NCBI GenBank assembly: GCA_947305775.1
Contig: CAMZEN010000002.1
Location: 1 to 64,000 of the forward strand
Length of the DNA: 64,000 bases
Origin: an uncultured Verrucomicrobiota bacterium
GTDB taxonomy: Bacteria; Verrucomicrobiota; Kiritimatiellia; RFP12; UBA1067
Direction: 5' to 3'
Within the stretch, counting starts at the first letter, position 1. Every line of letters begins with the position of its first letter. Position numbers and translations under genes: made by a program. Shown here piece after piece: positions 38,091-47,130 of the stretch. The notes beneath the pieces are model-generated. The model saw only the letters and a list, made by a program, of their open reading frames with translations. It was not told the origin of the DNA and ran no database searches.

Positions 38091-39374
38091 ATGAAGCGCG
38101 AAAGACTTGCGAGCAGGTTCGGCTTTCTGATGTTGGCGGCGGGCTGCGCCGTCGGCCTCGGCAATGTTTGGCGTTTCCCGTTCGTCGTAGGCCAGAACGG
38201 TGGAGCCGCATTCGTTCTCGTGTATTTCGCGTTCCTCGCGTTGTTCGGCTTTCCTGTTCTTCTAGCCGAACTGTCCGTCGGGCGCGGCGGCAAGGCGGGC
38301 ATAGCCGGTGCTTTTCTCGCGCTTGGCGGCAAATGGTGGGGCCGCATCGGTCTCGCCGTCTTTGCCGGCAACATACTGTTGATGGTCTATTACACAGATG
38401 TTGCGGGTTGGCTCGTCAAGTTTGCCGAGGCGTATGCCGTCAGCGGCGCTCCGCCAGCAATAGGTGCGCTTGTGGCCGACAAGCCAGTGTGCCTGACATA
38501 CATGCTCGTCGCAGTGGGGATCGCTACGGCGGTATGCGCCGTTGGTGTTCAGCGCGGCGTGGAGCGCGTTGCCAAATGGATGATGGTTTCGCTTCTGGCG
38601 CTTATGGGCGTTCTCGTCGTAATGGCGCTCACGCTGGAAGGTGCGGCGAAGGGACTCGAGTTCTACCTCAAGCCCGACTGGCGTCCGCTGATTGAGCATC
38701 CGGGGCGCGTCGTGTTCGACGCGATGGGCCAGGCGTTCTTCACGCTTTCAATAGGTGTAGGTGCGATGACGATATTCGGCAGCTACATCGACAGGCAAGA
38801 GTCGTTGGTGAAGGAGAGCGCGTGGATAATCGCCATCGATACGTTCGTCGCCTTCACTGTGGGGCTCGTGATTTTTCCAGCTTGCGCAACGTTCGATGTT
38901 GATGTCGCTTCGGGGTCGCGCCTGTTGTTCGCCGCGCTTCCAAAAGTGTTTGAGGCGATGTCCGGCGGAAGGGTATGGGGCTGTGTGTTCTTTGTCTTCC
39001 TTTCGCTTGCGGCGCTGACGACCGTCATTGCCGTGTTCGAATGCATCATCGGCGGGCTGATAGATATGACGCGTCGTTCGCGTCCGTTCGTTTCGCTTGC
39101 CGTCGGTCTGGCCGTCGCCGCGCTTTCACTGCCATGCGTGTTCATCGACAAGGCGCTCGACTTCGAGGATTTCATATTCAGCAAGTTCTGGCTGCCGATC
39201 GGCGGACTCGCCATCACGACTTTCGTATCGTATCGTATCGGTTGGGGCTGGGACGCATTCCGCGAAGAGGCTTCTGCCGGACGCGGCATCGCGCTTCCAG
39301 CTTGGACGCGTCCGATTTTCCGCTACATCGTACCTGCGATGATCGTCATAGTGATCATCACAGGCCTTGCCTGA
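38091..39374 (+). CDS. Neurotransmitter:sodium symporter (NSS) family transporter
   Basis: RFGFLMLAAGCAVGLGNVWRFPFVVGQNGGAAFVLVYFAFL signature. Confidence 0.92.
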   Translation: MKRERLASRFGFLMLAAGCAVGLGNVWRFPFVVGQNGGAAFVLVYFAFLALFGFPVLLAELSVGRGGKAGIAGAFLALGGKWWGRIGLAVFAGNILLMVYYTDVAGWLVKFAEAYAVSGAPPAIGALVADKPVCLTYMLVAVGIATAVCAVGVQRGVERVAKWMMVSLLALMGVLVVMALTLEGAAKGLEFYLKPDWRPLIEHPGRVVFDAMGQAFFTLSIGVGAMTIFGSYIDRQESLVKESAWIIAIDTFVAFTVGLVIFPACATFDVDVASGSRLLFAALPKVFEAMSGGRVWGCVFFVFLSLAALTTVIAVFECIIGGLIDMTRRSRPFVSLAVGLAVAALSLPCVFIDKALDFEDFIFSKFWLPIGGLAITTFVSYRIGWGWDAFREEASAGRGIALPAWTRPIFRYIVPAMIVIVIITGLA

Positions 39375-39421
39375 CGGCAACACTGCACCTTCGTCGCGGC
39401 TTGCCGCCACGCCTCGCTCAT

Positions 39422-39457
39422 GCCGCATGAAGCATATATACTTCATGTCCTCCCCGG
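39422..39457. repeat. 36-bp repeat containing an ATGAAG/CTTCAT hairpin, copy 1
   Basis: gccgcatgaagcatatatacttcatgtcctccccgg; near-identical to 40968-41003. Confidence 0.65.
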
Positions 39458-39551
39458 AACACATCCCGACTTCCCGCCACAGAGTCTAGCAAGTTTTGGC
39501 CTGTGACAAGAAACTTGCTTCCGTGGCATGGAGAAGTGTCTAAGCCCTACA

Positions 39552-39632
39552 CTGGGAGAGCGGACGTCTCGTCCGCTCAGAAGTAAGAGTTAAGCCTCCT
39601 TATGAGCGGGCGGGACGCCCGCTCTCCCAAGG
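39552..39632. repeat. REP/MITE-like two-hairpin repeat
   Basis: Hairpins GAGCGGACG-TCT-CGTCCGCTC 39558-39578 and GAGCGGGCG-GGA-CGCCCGCTC 39604-39624; near-identical to 41008-41088. Confidence 0.85.
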
Positions 39633-39704
39633 AACCGCTTACACGCAATTGATATAGCCTTCCATCTCTCCCAGTTAGCGAACACCCATCTTCACTTAGT
39701 CACT

Positions 39705-39726
39705 GATAAAGCCTTCCAGCTCCCTC
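39705..39726. repeat. 22-bp repeat, copy 1
   Basis: GATAAAGCCTTCCAGCTCCCTC; identical to 41108-41129. Confidence 0.65.
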
Positions 39727-39862
39727 AGCGAGACGAGCAAGCCGACTGGCGCACAAGAGGTCGCCGATTTGTGCGAGCTGTCGGTTGCTCGTCTCGCCCT
39801 TCGCCATGCATAGCGCGTCAAGCGCACGGAGCGGATATATGATATAATACGCGCATATCGCT

Positions 39863-39952
39863 GGAAGGTTGGCGGAGTGGTTGAACGCGGCGGTCTTGAA
39901 AACCGTTTAGGGTGCAAGCCCTACGGGGGTTCGAATCCCTCACCTTCCGCCA
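39863..39952 (+). tRNA. tRNA-Ser (anticodon TGA), CCA encoded
   Basis: Acceptor GGAAGGT/ACCTTCC, loop CTTGAAA, long variable arm, GGTTCGAATCC T-arm. TATAAT at 39843-39848. Confidence 0.93.
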
Positions 39953-39983
39953 TCGCCGGTTTAAAGAGTGAGAGAGGTGTAAA

Positions 39984-40910
39984 ATGGCGCTAGGACAAAA
40001 GAGGAGTCCGTTTGTACGTGATGTAATCGATATAGTCATAATCACGCTTGCGTGTCTTACATATGCGGCGTCATGGTCGGCGTTCATACTGCCGTACAAG
40101 ATAGTGTCGGGTGGCGTCACCGGCCTTTCGAACCTGCTCTTCTACACGGCCAAGATTCCCGTGGCCCTGTCGTATGTCTTGATCAACGCGATCCTTTACA
40201 TCGCCGCCCTGAAGTTCCTCGGCTGGCGCTTCCTGGCGAAGACCATCTACGCGACGGTCGTCCTCTCGTTCTTCCTCGGCATCGGCCAGGTGCTTGTCAC
40301 CGATTCGTCCACCGGCGAGCTGATAAGGATACTTGGCGACGAGAAGTTCATGGCTCTCCTGATCGGCTGCGTGATCTGCGGCGCGTCTATAGCCGCCATG
40401 TTCAACACCAGCGGCTGCAGCGGCGGCACGGACATAATCGCGGCCATCGCCAACAAGTATTTCGGCGTATCGGTCGGCTACGTGCTCATGATCGTCGACC
40501 TCATGATAATCGGCAGCGCGCTCGTGATTCCGTCGTTCGGTCCCATGATCGAGCGCGTGCGCTTCGTCGCCTTCGGCCTTTGCGCGATGACCGTCGAGTG
40601 CACCGTCATAAACCACGTGCTCGCACTGTCGCGGCGGTCGGTTCAGTTCCTCATATTCTCCGACATGTACGAGAGGATCGCCAAGGAGATTGCTCGCGTA
40701 ACCGGCCACACGATGACTCTCTTGGACGGCAGCGGCTGGTACTCTGGCAAGAAGACCAAGGTCGTGTTCGTGCTCGCGCGCATGAGCGAGAGCGCAATCA
40801 TATTTTCTATCATAAGGCGAGCGGATCCCAAGGCGTTCGTCAGCCAAACTCGGGTAATAGGCGTCTACGGCGACGGCTTCGAGTCTCTTCTCCGCCACAA
40901 GAAACGGTAG
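39984..40910 (+). CDS. YitT-family (DUF161/DUF2179) membrane protein
   Basis: FILPYKIVSGGVTGLSNLLFY; MFNTSGCSGGTDIIAAIANKYFGVSVGYVLMIVDLMII. Confidence 0.85.
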   Translation: MALGQKRSPFVRDVIDIVIITLACLTYAASWSAFILPYKIVSGGVTGLSNLLFYTAKIPVALSYVLINAILYIAALKFLGWRFLAKTIYATVVLSFFLGIGQVLVTDSSTGELIRILGDEKFMALLIGCVICGASIAAMFNTSGCSGGTDIIAAIANKYFGVSVGYVLMIVDLMIIGSALVIPSFGPMIERVRFVAFGLCAMTVECTVINHVLALSRRSVQFLIFSDMYERIAKEIARVTGHTMTLLDGSGWYSGKKTKVVFVLARMSESAIIFSIIRRADPKAFVSQTRVIGVYGDGFESLLRHKKR

Positions 40911-40967
40911 TTGCTATAGCCGCCATTCCACATTGCGGCATGATTCGCCGCAACCGTGCTCGCTTGC

Positions 40968-41003
40968 GCCGCATGAAGCAAACGTACTTCATGTCCTCCC
41001 CGG
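40968..41003. repeat. 36-bp repeat containing an ATGAAG/CTTCAT hairpin, copy 2
   Basis: gccgcatgaagcaaacgtacttcatgtcctccccgg. Confidence 0.65.
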
Positions 41004-41007
41004 CATA

Positions 41008-41088
41008 CTTGGGAGAGCGGACGTCTCGTCCGCTCAGAAGTAAGAGTTAATCCTCCTTATGAGCGGGCGGGACGCCCGCTCTCCCAAG
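41008..41088. repeat. REP/MITE-like two-hairpin repeat
   Basis: CTTGGGAGAGCGG...CCGCTCTCCCAAG terminal inverted repeats; near-identical to 39552-39632. Confidence 0.85.
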
Positions 41089-41107
41089 GCACCGCTTGCA
41101 AGCAACA

Positions 41108-41129
41108 GATAAAGCCTTCCAGCTCCCTC
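41108..41129. repeat. 22-bp repeat, copy 2
   Basis: GATAAAGCCTTCCAGCTCCCTC. Confidence 0.65.
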
Positions 41130-41193
41130 GCCCTCTGCACCCTCTTGACTTTCATCGGCGAATATGAGATAATACACCCCGTTTTCACCTTAT

Positions 41194-41269
<76 letters not shown>

Positions 41270-41355
41270 TTCGATGTCACTTTCGATATCTTCCCCACTC
41301 CCCGTTTCACAATTTGGTATAATACGCCTTTGGAGTTTAAGTTACGAGGATCTCA

Positions 41356-41574
41356 ATGAATAATCTGTACAGAAGCAGTGACGACAAGGTAATTGCGGGC
41401 GTTTGCGGCGGGCTTGCGCACAGGTTCGACCTTAACGTTACAGGATTGCGTTGTGCTGTGGCGCTTGTTGCCCTTTTCCTTTCGGGCGTTCCCGCCGTAT
41501 TGTACGCCATACTTTGGGCCGTTCTCAAGGAACGCCCAACCGGCGGAGTTATCGATGTCGTTATAGATGTGTGA
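41356..41574 (+). CDS. PspC-domain small membrane protein
   Basis: LYRSSDDKVIAGVCGGLAHRFDLNVTGLRCAVALVALFLSG. TATAAT at 41318-41323. Confidence 0.8.
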   Translation: MNNLYRSSDDKVIAGVCGGLAHRFDLNVTGLRCAVALVALFLSGVPAVLYAILWAVLKERPTGGVIDVVIDV

Positions 41575-41590
41575 GAAGGAGACAAAGCAT

Positions 41591-41845
41591 ATGATGACTA
41601 AAGAAGAAGAGCGCGCCGAATTCTGGCTGCTTACGAAAGGAATCCTGCAAGATTCCGTAATAGACGCCTCCGAGGCGCGTGTGGTCAAGCGCTGGCTGGA
41701 GGAGCATCAGCGCGGCGAAGAGCATGCGCTTCTCATATCCAAGCTCGAGTCCTTCCTTGTCGACGGCCACATAGACCCTCGCGAATCAACGGTGATCGCG
41801 AACGCGATAGGCCGCACTCTTGCGAACATGCGCGAAACCAAGTAG
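41591..41845 (+). CDS. Small helical protein, possibly TerB-like
   Basis: ILQDSVIDASEARVVKRWLEEH...LLISKLESFLVDGHIDPRES; RBS AGGAG upstream of 41591. Confidence 0.5.
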   Translation: MMTKEEERAEFWLLTKGILQDSVIDASEARVVKRWLEEHQRGEEHALLISKLESFLVDGHIDPRESTVIANAIGRTLANMRETK

Positions 41846-41847
41846 AT

Positions 41848-42693
41848 ATGGGGGGACGGAGTATGTCGGACTTGTTTACGGTTGACAAAAAGAAATGCGT
41901 GAAATGCGGCGCGTGCGTGCGCGACTGCGCGTTTCGCGCTTTGCGAGCGGATGTGGACGGGAGGCCGGTGTTCGAGTATCCGGAGCTGTGCATGCGCTGT
42001 CAGCACTGTTTGGCCATTTGCCCGTCTGGTGCGGTCGTTTTCGACGGACGCCGCCCTGAAAACTCACTGCCGACGAAGGGGCTTGCGCTGCCTAGCGAGG
42101 AGTCCGTAGAGAACTGGATGCGGGCCCGTCGCTCCGTAAGGCGCTTTGCGGCGGAGGATGTCGACCGCGCCTCCCTCGATCGCATACTCAAGGCGCTGGG
42201 CAATTCGCCCACCGGCTGCAACGCCAGGGGGCTTACGTTCACGTGCTTCCCCACGCGCACCTCTATGGATGGCTTCAGGCGTGATTTCATCCAGGCGATC
42301 GAGCATCACCGCAACGGAAACAAGCTTTTGCCGCGCTGGCTTGCCATCCCGGCGATCAAGCTCAGAAGGGGAGAGGAGGATGTGTTCTTCCGCGGCGCAA
42401 GCGGAATGCTTGTCGTGTCTTCCGACGAGACCACGCCCGGCGTCACAACGCCCCGCGAGGACGTCACGATCGCGTGTGCGCATTTCGAGCTTTTGGCGAA
42501 CGCGGCCGGCATATCCACATGCTGGTGCGGATTCCTCAGGCTTGTGCAGGAGGCGATCCCGGAGCTTCTCGAGGAGACCATCGGTCTTCGCAGGAAAACT
42601 CCGTTCTATGCCATTCTCTTCGGACGCGGCGCCGTGCACTATCCGCGCACGGTCCAGCGCGACGCCTACGCCAAGATCGACATGCGCGGCTAA
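41848..42693 (+). CDS. Nitroreductase with N-terminal 4Fe-4S ferredoxin domain
   Basis: KKCVKCGACVRDCAFRAL and LCMRCQHCLAICPSGAV, then nitroreductase-like RRSVRRFAAEDVDRASLDRILKA. Confidence 0.82.
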   Translation: MGGRSMSDLFTVDKKKCVKCGACVRDCAFRALRADVDGRPVFEYPELCMRCQHCLAICPSGAVVFDGRRPENSLPTKGLALPSEESVENWMRARRSVRRFAAEDVDRASLDRILKALGNSPTGCNARGLTFTCFPTRTSMDGFRRDFIQAIEHHRNGNKLLPRWLAIPAIKLRRGEEDVFFRGASGMLVVSSDETTPGVTTPREDVTIACAHFELLANAAGISTCWCGFLRLVQEAIPELLEETIGLRRKTPFYAILFGRGAVHYPRTVQRDAYAKIDMRG

Positions 42694-42705
42694 AGGGACG
42701 ATGCC

Positions 42706-43221
42706 ATGAAGATTGTCTTTATGAGCGACATCCACGGTGTTCCGTCTGCGCTGGACGCGGCGCTCGCCGCGGCAGATTCGCTTGGCTATGACAGGCTCGT
42801 CCTGCTGGGCGACCTGCTTTACCATGGCCCAAGGAACGGCGTGCCGAGCTTCTACGACCCGGTCAAGGTGGCCAAGACGCTTAACGGACGCAAGGATCGC
42901 ATAGTCGCCGTGCGCGGCAACTGCGACGCCGAAGTGGACCAGATGATGTTCGAATTCCCGATGATGGCCGACTATGCCGTCCTGGATGCCGGCAAGGAGA
43001 AGTTTTTCCTGACGCACGGGCATCTGTGGAACGAGTGGCGCCTGCCGCCTTTGGGAATGGGAACCGTCCTTGCGCACGGACACACCCACATACCGGAGCT
43101 CAAGAAGCTGGAGTGTGGAATTTCCATATTCAATCCCGGTTCGGTCGCCCTGCCAAAGGGCGGATCGTCCCGCTCGTTCGGCTACTTCGACGGCACAACG
43201 CTGAAGCACTACACTATCTAA
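42706..43221 (+). CDS. YfcE-like metallophosphodiesterase
   Basis: MKIVFMSDIHGV, LVLLGDLLYHGPRN, VRGNCD, LTHGHLW and AHGHTHIP motifs. Confidence 0.9.
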   Translation: MKIVFMSDIHGVPSALDAALAAADSLGYDRLVLLGDLLYHGPRNGVPSFYDPVKVAKTLNGRKDRIVAVRGNCDAEVDQMMFEFPMMADYAVLDAGKEKFFLTHGHLWNEWRLPPLGMGTVLAHGHTHIPELKKLECGISIFNPGSVALPKGGSSRSFGYFDGTTLKHYTI

Positions 43222-43320
43222 TGCGACTTGGCGCGCCTTCTTGACTCGCAAGGTGTATTTAGGTATACTGTCTTAAACTACTTTAAACTCAACAATCCAA
43301 CAAAAGGAGATGCATAAAAT

Positions 43321-44652
43321 ATGAGCAATCAGGAAAAGAAGGGTGGCAACCTTATTGGCATCCTAACGATGTTCGCACTGTACGGCATGTGCGGTTTTGT
43401 TACGTTTCTTGCGGCTCCCGCAGGCGATATATGGAAATATCAGCCGGGCCTCGCCGGGTCTAATGCGTTGGGCATGATGGGATTGTTGATGAATTTCACG
43501 CCTTACCTCTTCTTCGGGGTGATCGCGGGAAATCTGCTGCTCAAGCTGGGGTACAAGAAGATGGCCCTTCTGGCGGTCGGCTCGGGGCTTACCGGCATTC
43601 TCCTTCAGTGGGCGTCAAGCGTGTTTCTGGTCGACCAGACCGTTGGCGGCTTCCCGGCCAACTGGTTCATCTACCTCGTGGGCGCGTTCGTCTCTGGCGT
43701 TTCGAACTGCTTCCTCAACACCGTCATCAATCCGATGCTCAACACGCTCGGCGGCGGCGGACTCAAGGGCAACCGCCTGAACCTCGGCGGCGGAACCTTC
43801 CAGGGCATCTGCATGGCTGCGTGTCCCGTCCTTATCGGTTCGTTCGTGCCTGATGCGGCCACGGCGAAGTTCTCCCAGATCGGTGCGGTGCTTCTCGTCG
43901 CGGCGGCGGTCTTCGCCGTCTCGCTCGTCGTCATCGCATTCCTGCCGATCGAGAACCCCACGGCCCGTCCCGCGAACCTCGTGTTCGAGCGCTCGCCGCT
44001 CGCCTTCCGTCACTGCCTGCTCGGCGTTATCGGCATCTTCCTCTACATGGGCATCGAGTCCGGCGTGGGCGCCGAACTCAAGCAGTGGCTTTCCGATCCG
44101 CAGATCAGCCCGCTCCTCAACACCGAGGTCTACGGCAACGTCGAGCTCGGCGTCGTCGCCGGCAACGCGATGGGACTCTTCGGCCTCATGATGCTCGTCG
44201 GCCGTCTTCTCGGCACGATCTTCGGCGGCAAGGTTTCGCCCCGCGCGATGCTCATCACCGTCTCGGGCCTCGGCGTCGTCTGCGTCTCGCTCGGCATGAC
44301 CCTCGGCGCGAGCTCGGTCGTCACCCTGCCGCTCTTCGCCAAGACCCAGTTCGTCATGACGAAGCTGCCCGTCGGCGCGCTCTTCTTCATCCTTTGCGGA
44401 CTCTGCGCCTCCGTCATGTGGGGCGTGATCTTCAACCTCTCGGTCGAGGGCCTCGGCAAGTACACCGAGAAGGCGTCCGGCCTGTTCATGATGATGGTGG
44501 TCGGAGGCGGCATCCTGCCCACGATCATGGGCAAGATCGCCAACGTGAACTTCATGGCGTCGTTCGCGATTCCGCTCGTCTGCTTCATCTACCTGCTCGC
44601 GTACGCCCTCTTCTTCACGAAGAACGTCAACACCGACATCAAGGTTGACTAA
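43321..44652 (+). CDS. MFS transporter, possibly fucose/hexose permease (FHS) type
   Basis: 12-TM-like protein. Promoter TTGACT (43241-43246) -17- TATACT (43264-43269). Confidence 0.7.
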   Translation: MSNQEKKGGNLIGILTMFALYGMCGFVTFLAAPAGDIWKYQPGLAGSNALGMMGLLMNFTPYLFFGVIAGNLLLKLGYKKMALLAVGSGLTGILLQWASSVFLVDQTVGGFPANWFIYLVGAFVSGVSNCFLNTVINPMLNTLGGGGLKGNRLNLGGGTFQGICMAACPVLIGSFVPDAATAKFSQIGAVLLVAAAVFAVSLVVIAFLPIENPTARPANLVFERSPLAFRHCLLGVIGIFLYMGIESGVGAELKQWLSDPQISPLLNTEVYGNVELGVVAGNAMGLFGLMMLVGRLLGTIFGGKVSPRAMLITVSGLGVVCVSLGMTLGASSVVTLPLFAKTQFVMTKLPVGALFFILCGLCASVMWGVIFNLSVEGLGKYTEKASGLFMMMVVGGGILPTIMGKIANVNFMASFAIPLVCFIYLLAYALFFTKNVNTDIKVD

Positions 44653-44682
44653 CGTGGCGAAACGCGCCGACTGGGCGGCACA

Positions 44683-45126
44683 GTGAAGGCTTGGCTTCAG
44701 CGCGTCAGCGAGGCTTCGGTTGACATCGGCGGCGAACGCGTCGCCGAAATCGGCCGGGGCCTTCTGGTCTTGCTCGGCGTGACCCACGGCGACACCGCCG
44801 AGGCTGCGGACAGGATCGCCGAGCGCATCGCCGTTCTGCGCATGTTCGAGGACGCGAACGGCGCAACCAACCTTTCCCTTGAGGACGTCGGCGGCAGCGT
44901 GATAGTCGTTTCGCAGTTCACCCTCTACGCCGATACGTCGCGCGGTCGCCGCCCGGGCTTCTCCAACGCGGCGCGTCCCGATGTCGCCGAGCCCCTCTAC
45001 GAACGCGTCGTGGCAAAGCTGCGCGATCGGCTTGGCGCCGACAGGGTCGGCACCGGACGCTTCGGCGCCGAGATGAAGGTAAGGCTCCTCAACGACGGAC
45101 CGTTCTCGCTGGAGCTTCTGGCATGA
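44683..45126 (+). CDS. dtd: D-aminoacyl-tRNA deacylase
   Basis: KAWLQRVSEASV, VVSQFTLYADTSRGRRPGF, TGRFGAEMKVRLLNDGPF; GTG start. Confidence 0.95.
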   Translation: MKAWLQRVSEASVDIGGERVAEIGRGLLVLLGVTHGDTAEAADRIAERIAVLRMFEDANGATNLSLEDVGGSVIVVSQFTLYADTSRGRRPGFSNAARPDVAEPLYERVVAKLRDRLGADRVGTGRFGAEMKVRLLNDGPFSLELLA

Positions 45127-45824
45127 CGATCCACCGTAAGGATGCAACCGACTCGACAAACATAGATGCACGCGCTGGTGGCCCGGGCGATGTATTTGTC
45201 GCCGAGTGGCAGCGCGCTGGACGCGGACGCCTCGATCACGCATGGCATTCCGCCAAGGGCGAGAACCTCATGTTCTCTGCTGTTCTCTCATGCGGGGACA
45301 GTCCCCCCGCCGAAGTCGCTACGCTTCCGCTCGTCGTGGGCTTCGCCGTTCTCGATGCGCTTCGTCCCTTCGTTCCGGCCTCCGTCGATCTTGCCATAAA
45401 GTGGCCGAACGACGTTCTTGCCGACGGACGCAAGATCGTCGGCATTCTCTGCGAGCGCCACGGCGACAACGTTATCGCCGGTGTCGGCGTCAACGTGAAC
45501 GAGAGGTCTTTCCCCAGCGACATCGCCGCGCGCGCAACCTCGCTCGCCATTCTCGCGCGTCGCCCCCTCGACCGCGAAGCCGTGCTTGCAAAGATCCTCG
45601 ATTCTATCGAGCGCTTTCACGCGCGCTGGCTAGATGAAGGCTTTGCCGCGATGCATCCCTTGTTCGCGTCCGTCGATTTCCTGAAGGGACGCGTCGTATC
45701 GGTTTGGCAGACGGATAAAGACCCCGCACCGCTTAAGGGCGACTGCGGCGGCATCGCCGCGGACGGAACGCTGGACGTCGGCGGCGTGAAGGTGTTCGCC
45801 GGTGAAGCGCATGTGGAGCTGTAG
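45123..45824 (+). CDS. birA: Biotin-[acetyl-CoA-carboxylase] ligase, catalytic-domain only
   Basis: DSTNIDAR, EWQRAGRGRLDHAWHSAKGENLMFSAVL, KWPNDVLADGRKIVGILCE. Confidence 0.88.
   Translation: MTIHRKDATDSTNIDARAGGPGDVFVAEWQRAGRGRLDHAWHSAKGENLMFSAVLSCGDSPPAEVATLPLVVGFAVLDALRPFVPASVDLAIKWPNDVLADGRKIVGILCERHGDNVIAGVGVNVNERSFPSDIAARATSLAILARRPLDREAVLAKILDSIERFHARWLDEGFAAMHPLFASVDFLKGRVVSVWQTDKDPAPLKGDCGGIAADGTLDVGGVKVFAGEAHVEL
45294..45306. repeat. GGGGACAGTCCCC palindrome within birA
   Basis: 13-bp palindrome with a central base, same core as 4401-4413 and 54099-54111. Confidence 0.5.
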
Positions 45825-45825
45825 G

Positions 45826-46530
45826 ATGGCGAAGCGCGCGGCAGAATATCCGTCGGTGGACATCCTCTTCGAAGACGACAGCATCGTAGTCGTCTCGAAA
45901 CCGGCGGGGATGATCGTGCACCCCGCGCCGGGACACGAGCAAGGCGCACTCTCTGACATTCTCCTTAAGGACCGCCCCGGGATGGCGTCAGTGGGGAGTC
46001 GCGAGCGTCCTGGCGTAGTGCATCGCCTGGATATTGAGACGAGCGGTGTAATGGTTTTCGCGAAGACGCCGAAGGCTTACGCAAAACTCCGGGATGCGTT
46101 CGAGTCGCACCAGAAGGTGAAGAAGACCTACCTTGCGGTACTTCACGGTGCGATCAAGCCGTCCGAAGGAACGCTCGAGACGACCATCGGCCGCAAGCCG
46201 TGGGATGCGAAGCGCATGGCGGTCGACGTGCCGGACGGCAAGCGCGCGGTGACGCATTGGACCGTGCTTGAAAAGCATGGACCGCTCGCGCTCGTCGAGT
46301 TCGTCATAGAGACGGGCCGCACCCATCAGATACGCGTGCACGCCGCGCATCTCGGACATCCGATCGTCGGCGATGCGCTCTACGGCGACGCTGAGAAGGA
46401 TAGGCACATGAAGTCGCCGCCAAAGCGGCAGCTCCTCCATGCCGTCCAGCTTGAATTTCCACATCCGGTCACGGGGCGCATGCTCAGCTTCGCCGCGCCC
46501 CCGCCGCCGGACGTGTTGTACGCACATTGA
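45826..46530 (+). CDS. rluD: RluD-family 23S rRNA pseudouridine synthase
   Basis: VVSKPAGMIVHPAPGHEQGALSDILL, RERPGVVHRLDIETSGVMVFAKT, ETGRTHQIRVHAAHLGHPIVGDALYG. Confidence 0.85.
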   Translation: MAKRAAEYPSVDILFEDDSIVVVSKPAGMIVHPAPGHEQGALSDILLKDRPGMASVGSRERPGVVHRLDIETSGVMVFAKTPKAYAKLRDAFESHQKVKKTYLAVLHGAIKPSEGTLETTIGRKPWDAKRMAVDVPDGKRAVTHWTVLEKHGPLALVEFVIETGRTHQIRVHAAHLGHPIVGDALYGDAEKDRHMKSPPKRQLLHAVQLEFPHPVTGRMLSFAAPPPPDVLYAH

Positions 46531-46549
46531 AAAGGAAAGGAAGAAAGAC

Positions 46550-47125
46550 ATGAGCGAAGAACTTTGCAGGAAGGCCGTCGATGGCCTCAAGAAGCGCGGC
46601 TTCGAGGCCGTCTTCGTAAAGACGCCCGAAGAGGCGGCCGCCATTATCATGAAGGAGGCCGAGTCCGCAAAGAGCGTCGGCTGGGGCGGTAGCGAAAGCG
46701 TTAAGGCACTCGGCGTGCGCGAGATGCTCGCCGAGGCCGGCAAGGAGATACGCGACCACGAGCTTGTGATGGATCTCTTCCTGCTGAGCGCGAACGCTCT
46801 CACCGCCGATGGACGCATCGTCAACATCGACGGACGCGGCAACCGCGTTGCGGCGTCCATCGCCGGCCCCGGCCGCGTCATATACGTCATCGGACGCAAC
46901 AAGATCGTCGAGGGCGGAGTGGACGACGCGATCGCGCGCATCAAGCGCTGCGCCTGTCCGCCCAACTGCCGCCGCCTCGGCAAGAAGACGCCCTGCGCAC
47001 TCACGGGCGTCTGCGCCGACTGCGACTCGCCCGACCGCATATGCAAGGTTACGGCGATATTCGACCGCAAGCCCACTGGCATCTCCGCGCTCGCGATAGT
47101 GGTCGACGCGGACCTTGGATATTGA
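46550..47125 (+). CDS. LUD-domain (DUF162) protein
   Basis: SVGWGGSESVKALGVREML, LSANALTADGRIVNIDGRGNRVAASIAGPGRVIYVIGRNKIVEG. Confidence 0.82.
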   Translation: MSEELCRKAVDGLKKRGFEAVFVKTPEEAAAIIMKEAESAKSVGWGGSESVKALGVREMLAEAGKEIRDHELVMDLFLLSANALTADGRIVNIDGRGNRVAASIAGPGRVIYVIGRNKIVEGGVDDAIARIKRCACPPNCRRLGKKTPCALTGVCADCDSPDRICKVTAIFDRKPTGISALAIVVDADLGY

Positions 47126-47130
47126 TCGAC

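Noticed and set aside
40612-40622. CACGTG inside yitT as a fourth parS
   Set aside because: Flanking bases (aaccacgtgctcg) do not match the TGTTNCACGTGNAACA consensus.
39422-41129. CRISPR-like repeat array
   Set aside because: Only two copies of each module, irregular spacing, hairpin-type repeats and no cas genes in the window.
43615-45243. 542-aa minus-strand ORF
   Set aside because: Antisense to the MFS and dtd genes; His/Asp/Glu/Arg-biased shadow translation.
45998-46025. REP-like stretch inside rluD (gtggggagtcgcgagcgtcctggcg)
   Set aside because: It encodes the normal RluD ERPGVVHRLD region; similarity to the 3314 repeat is short and probably due to codon bias.
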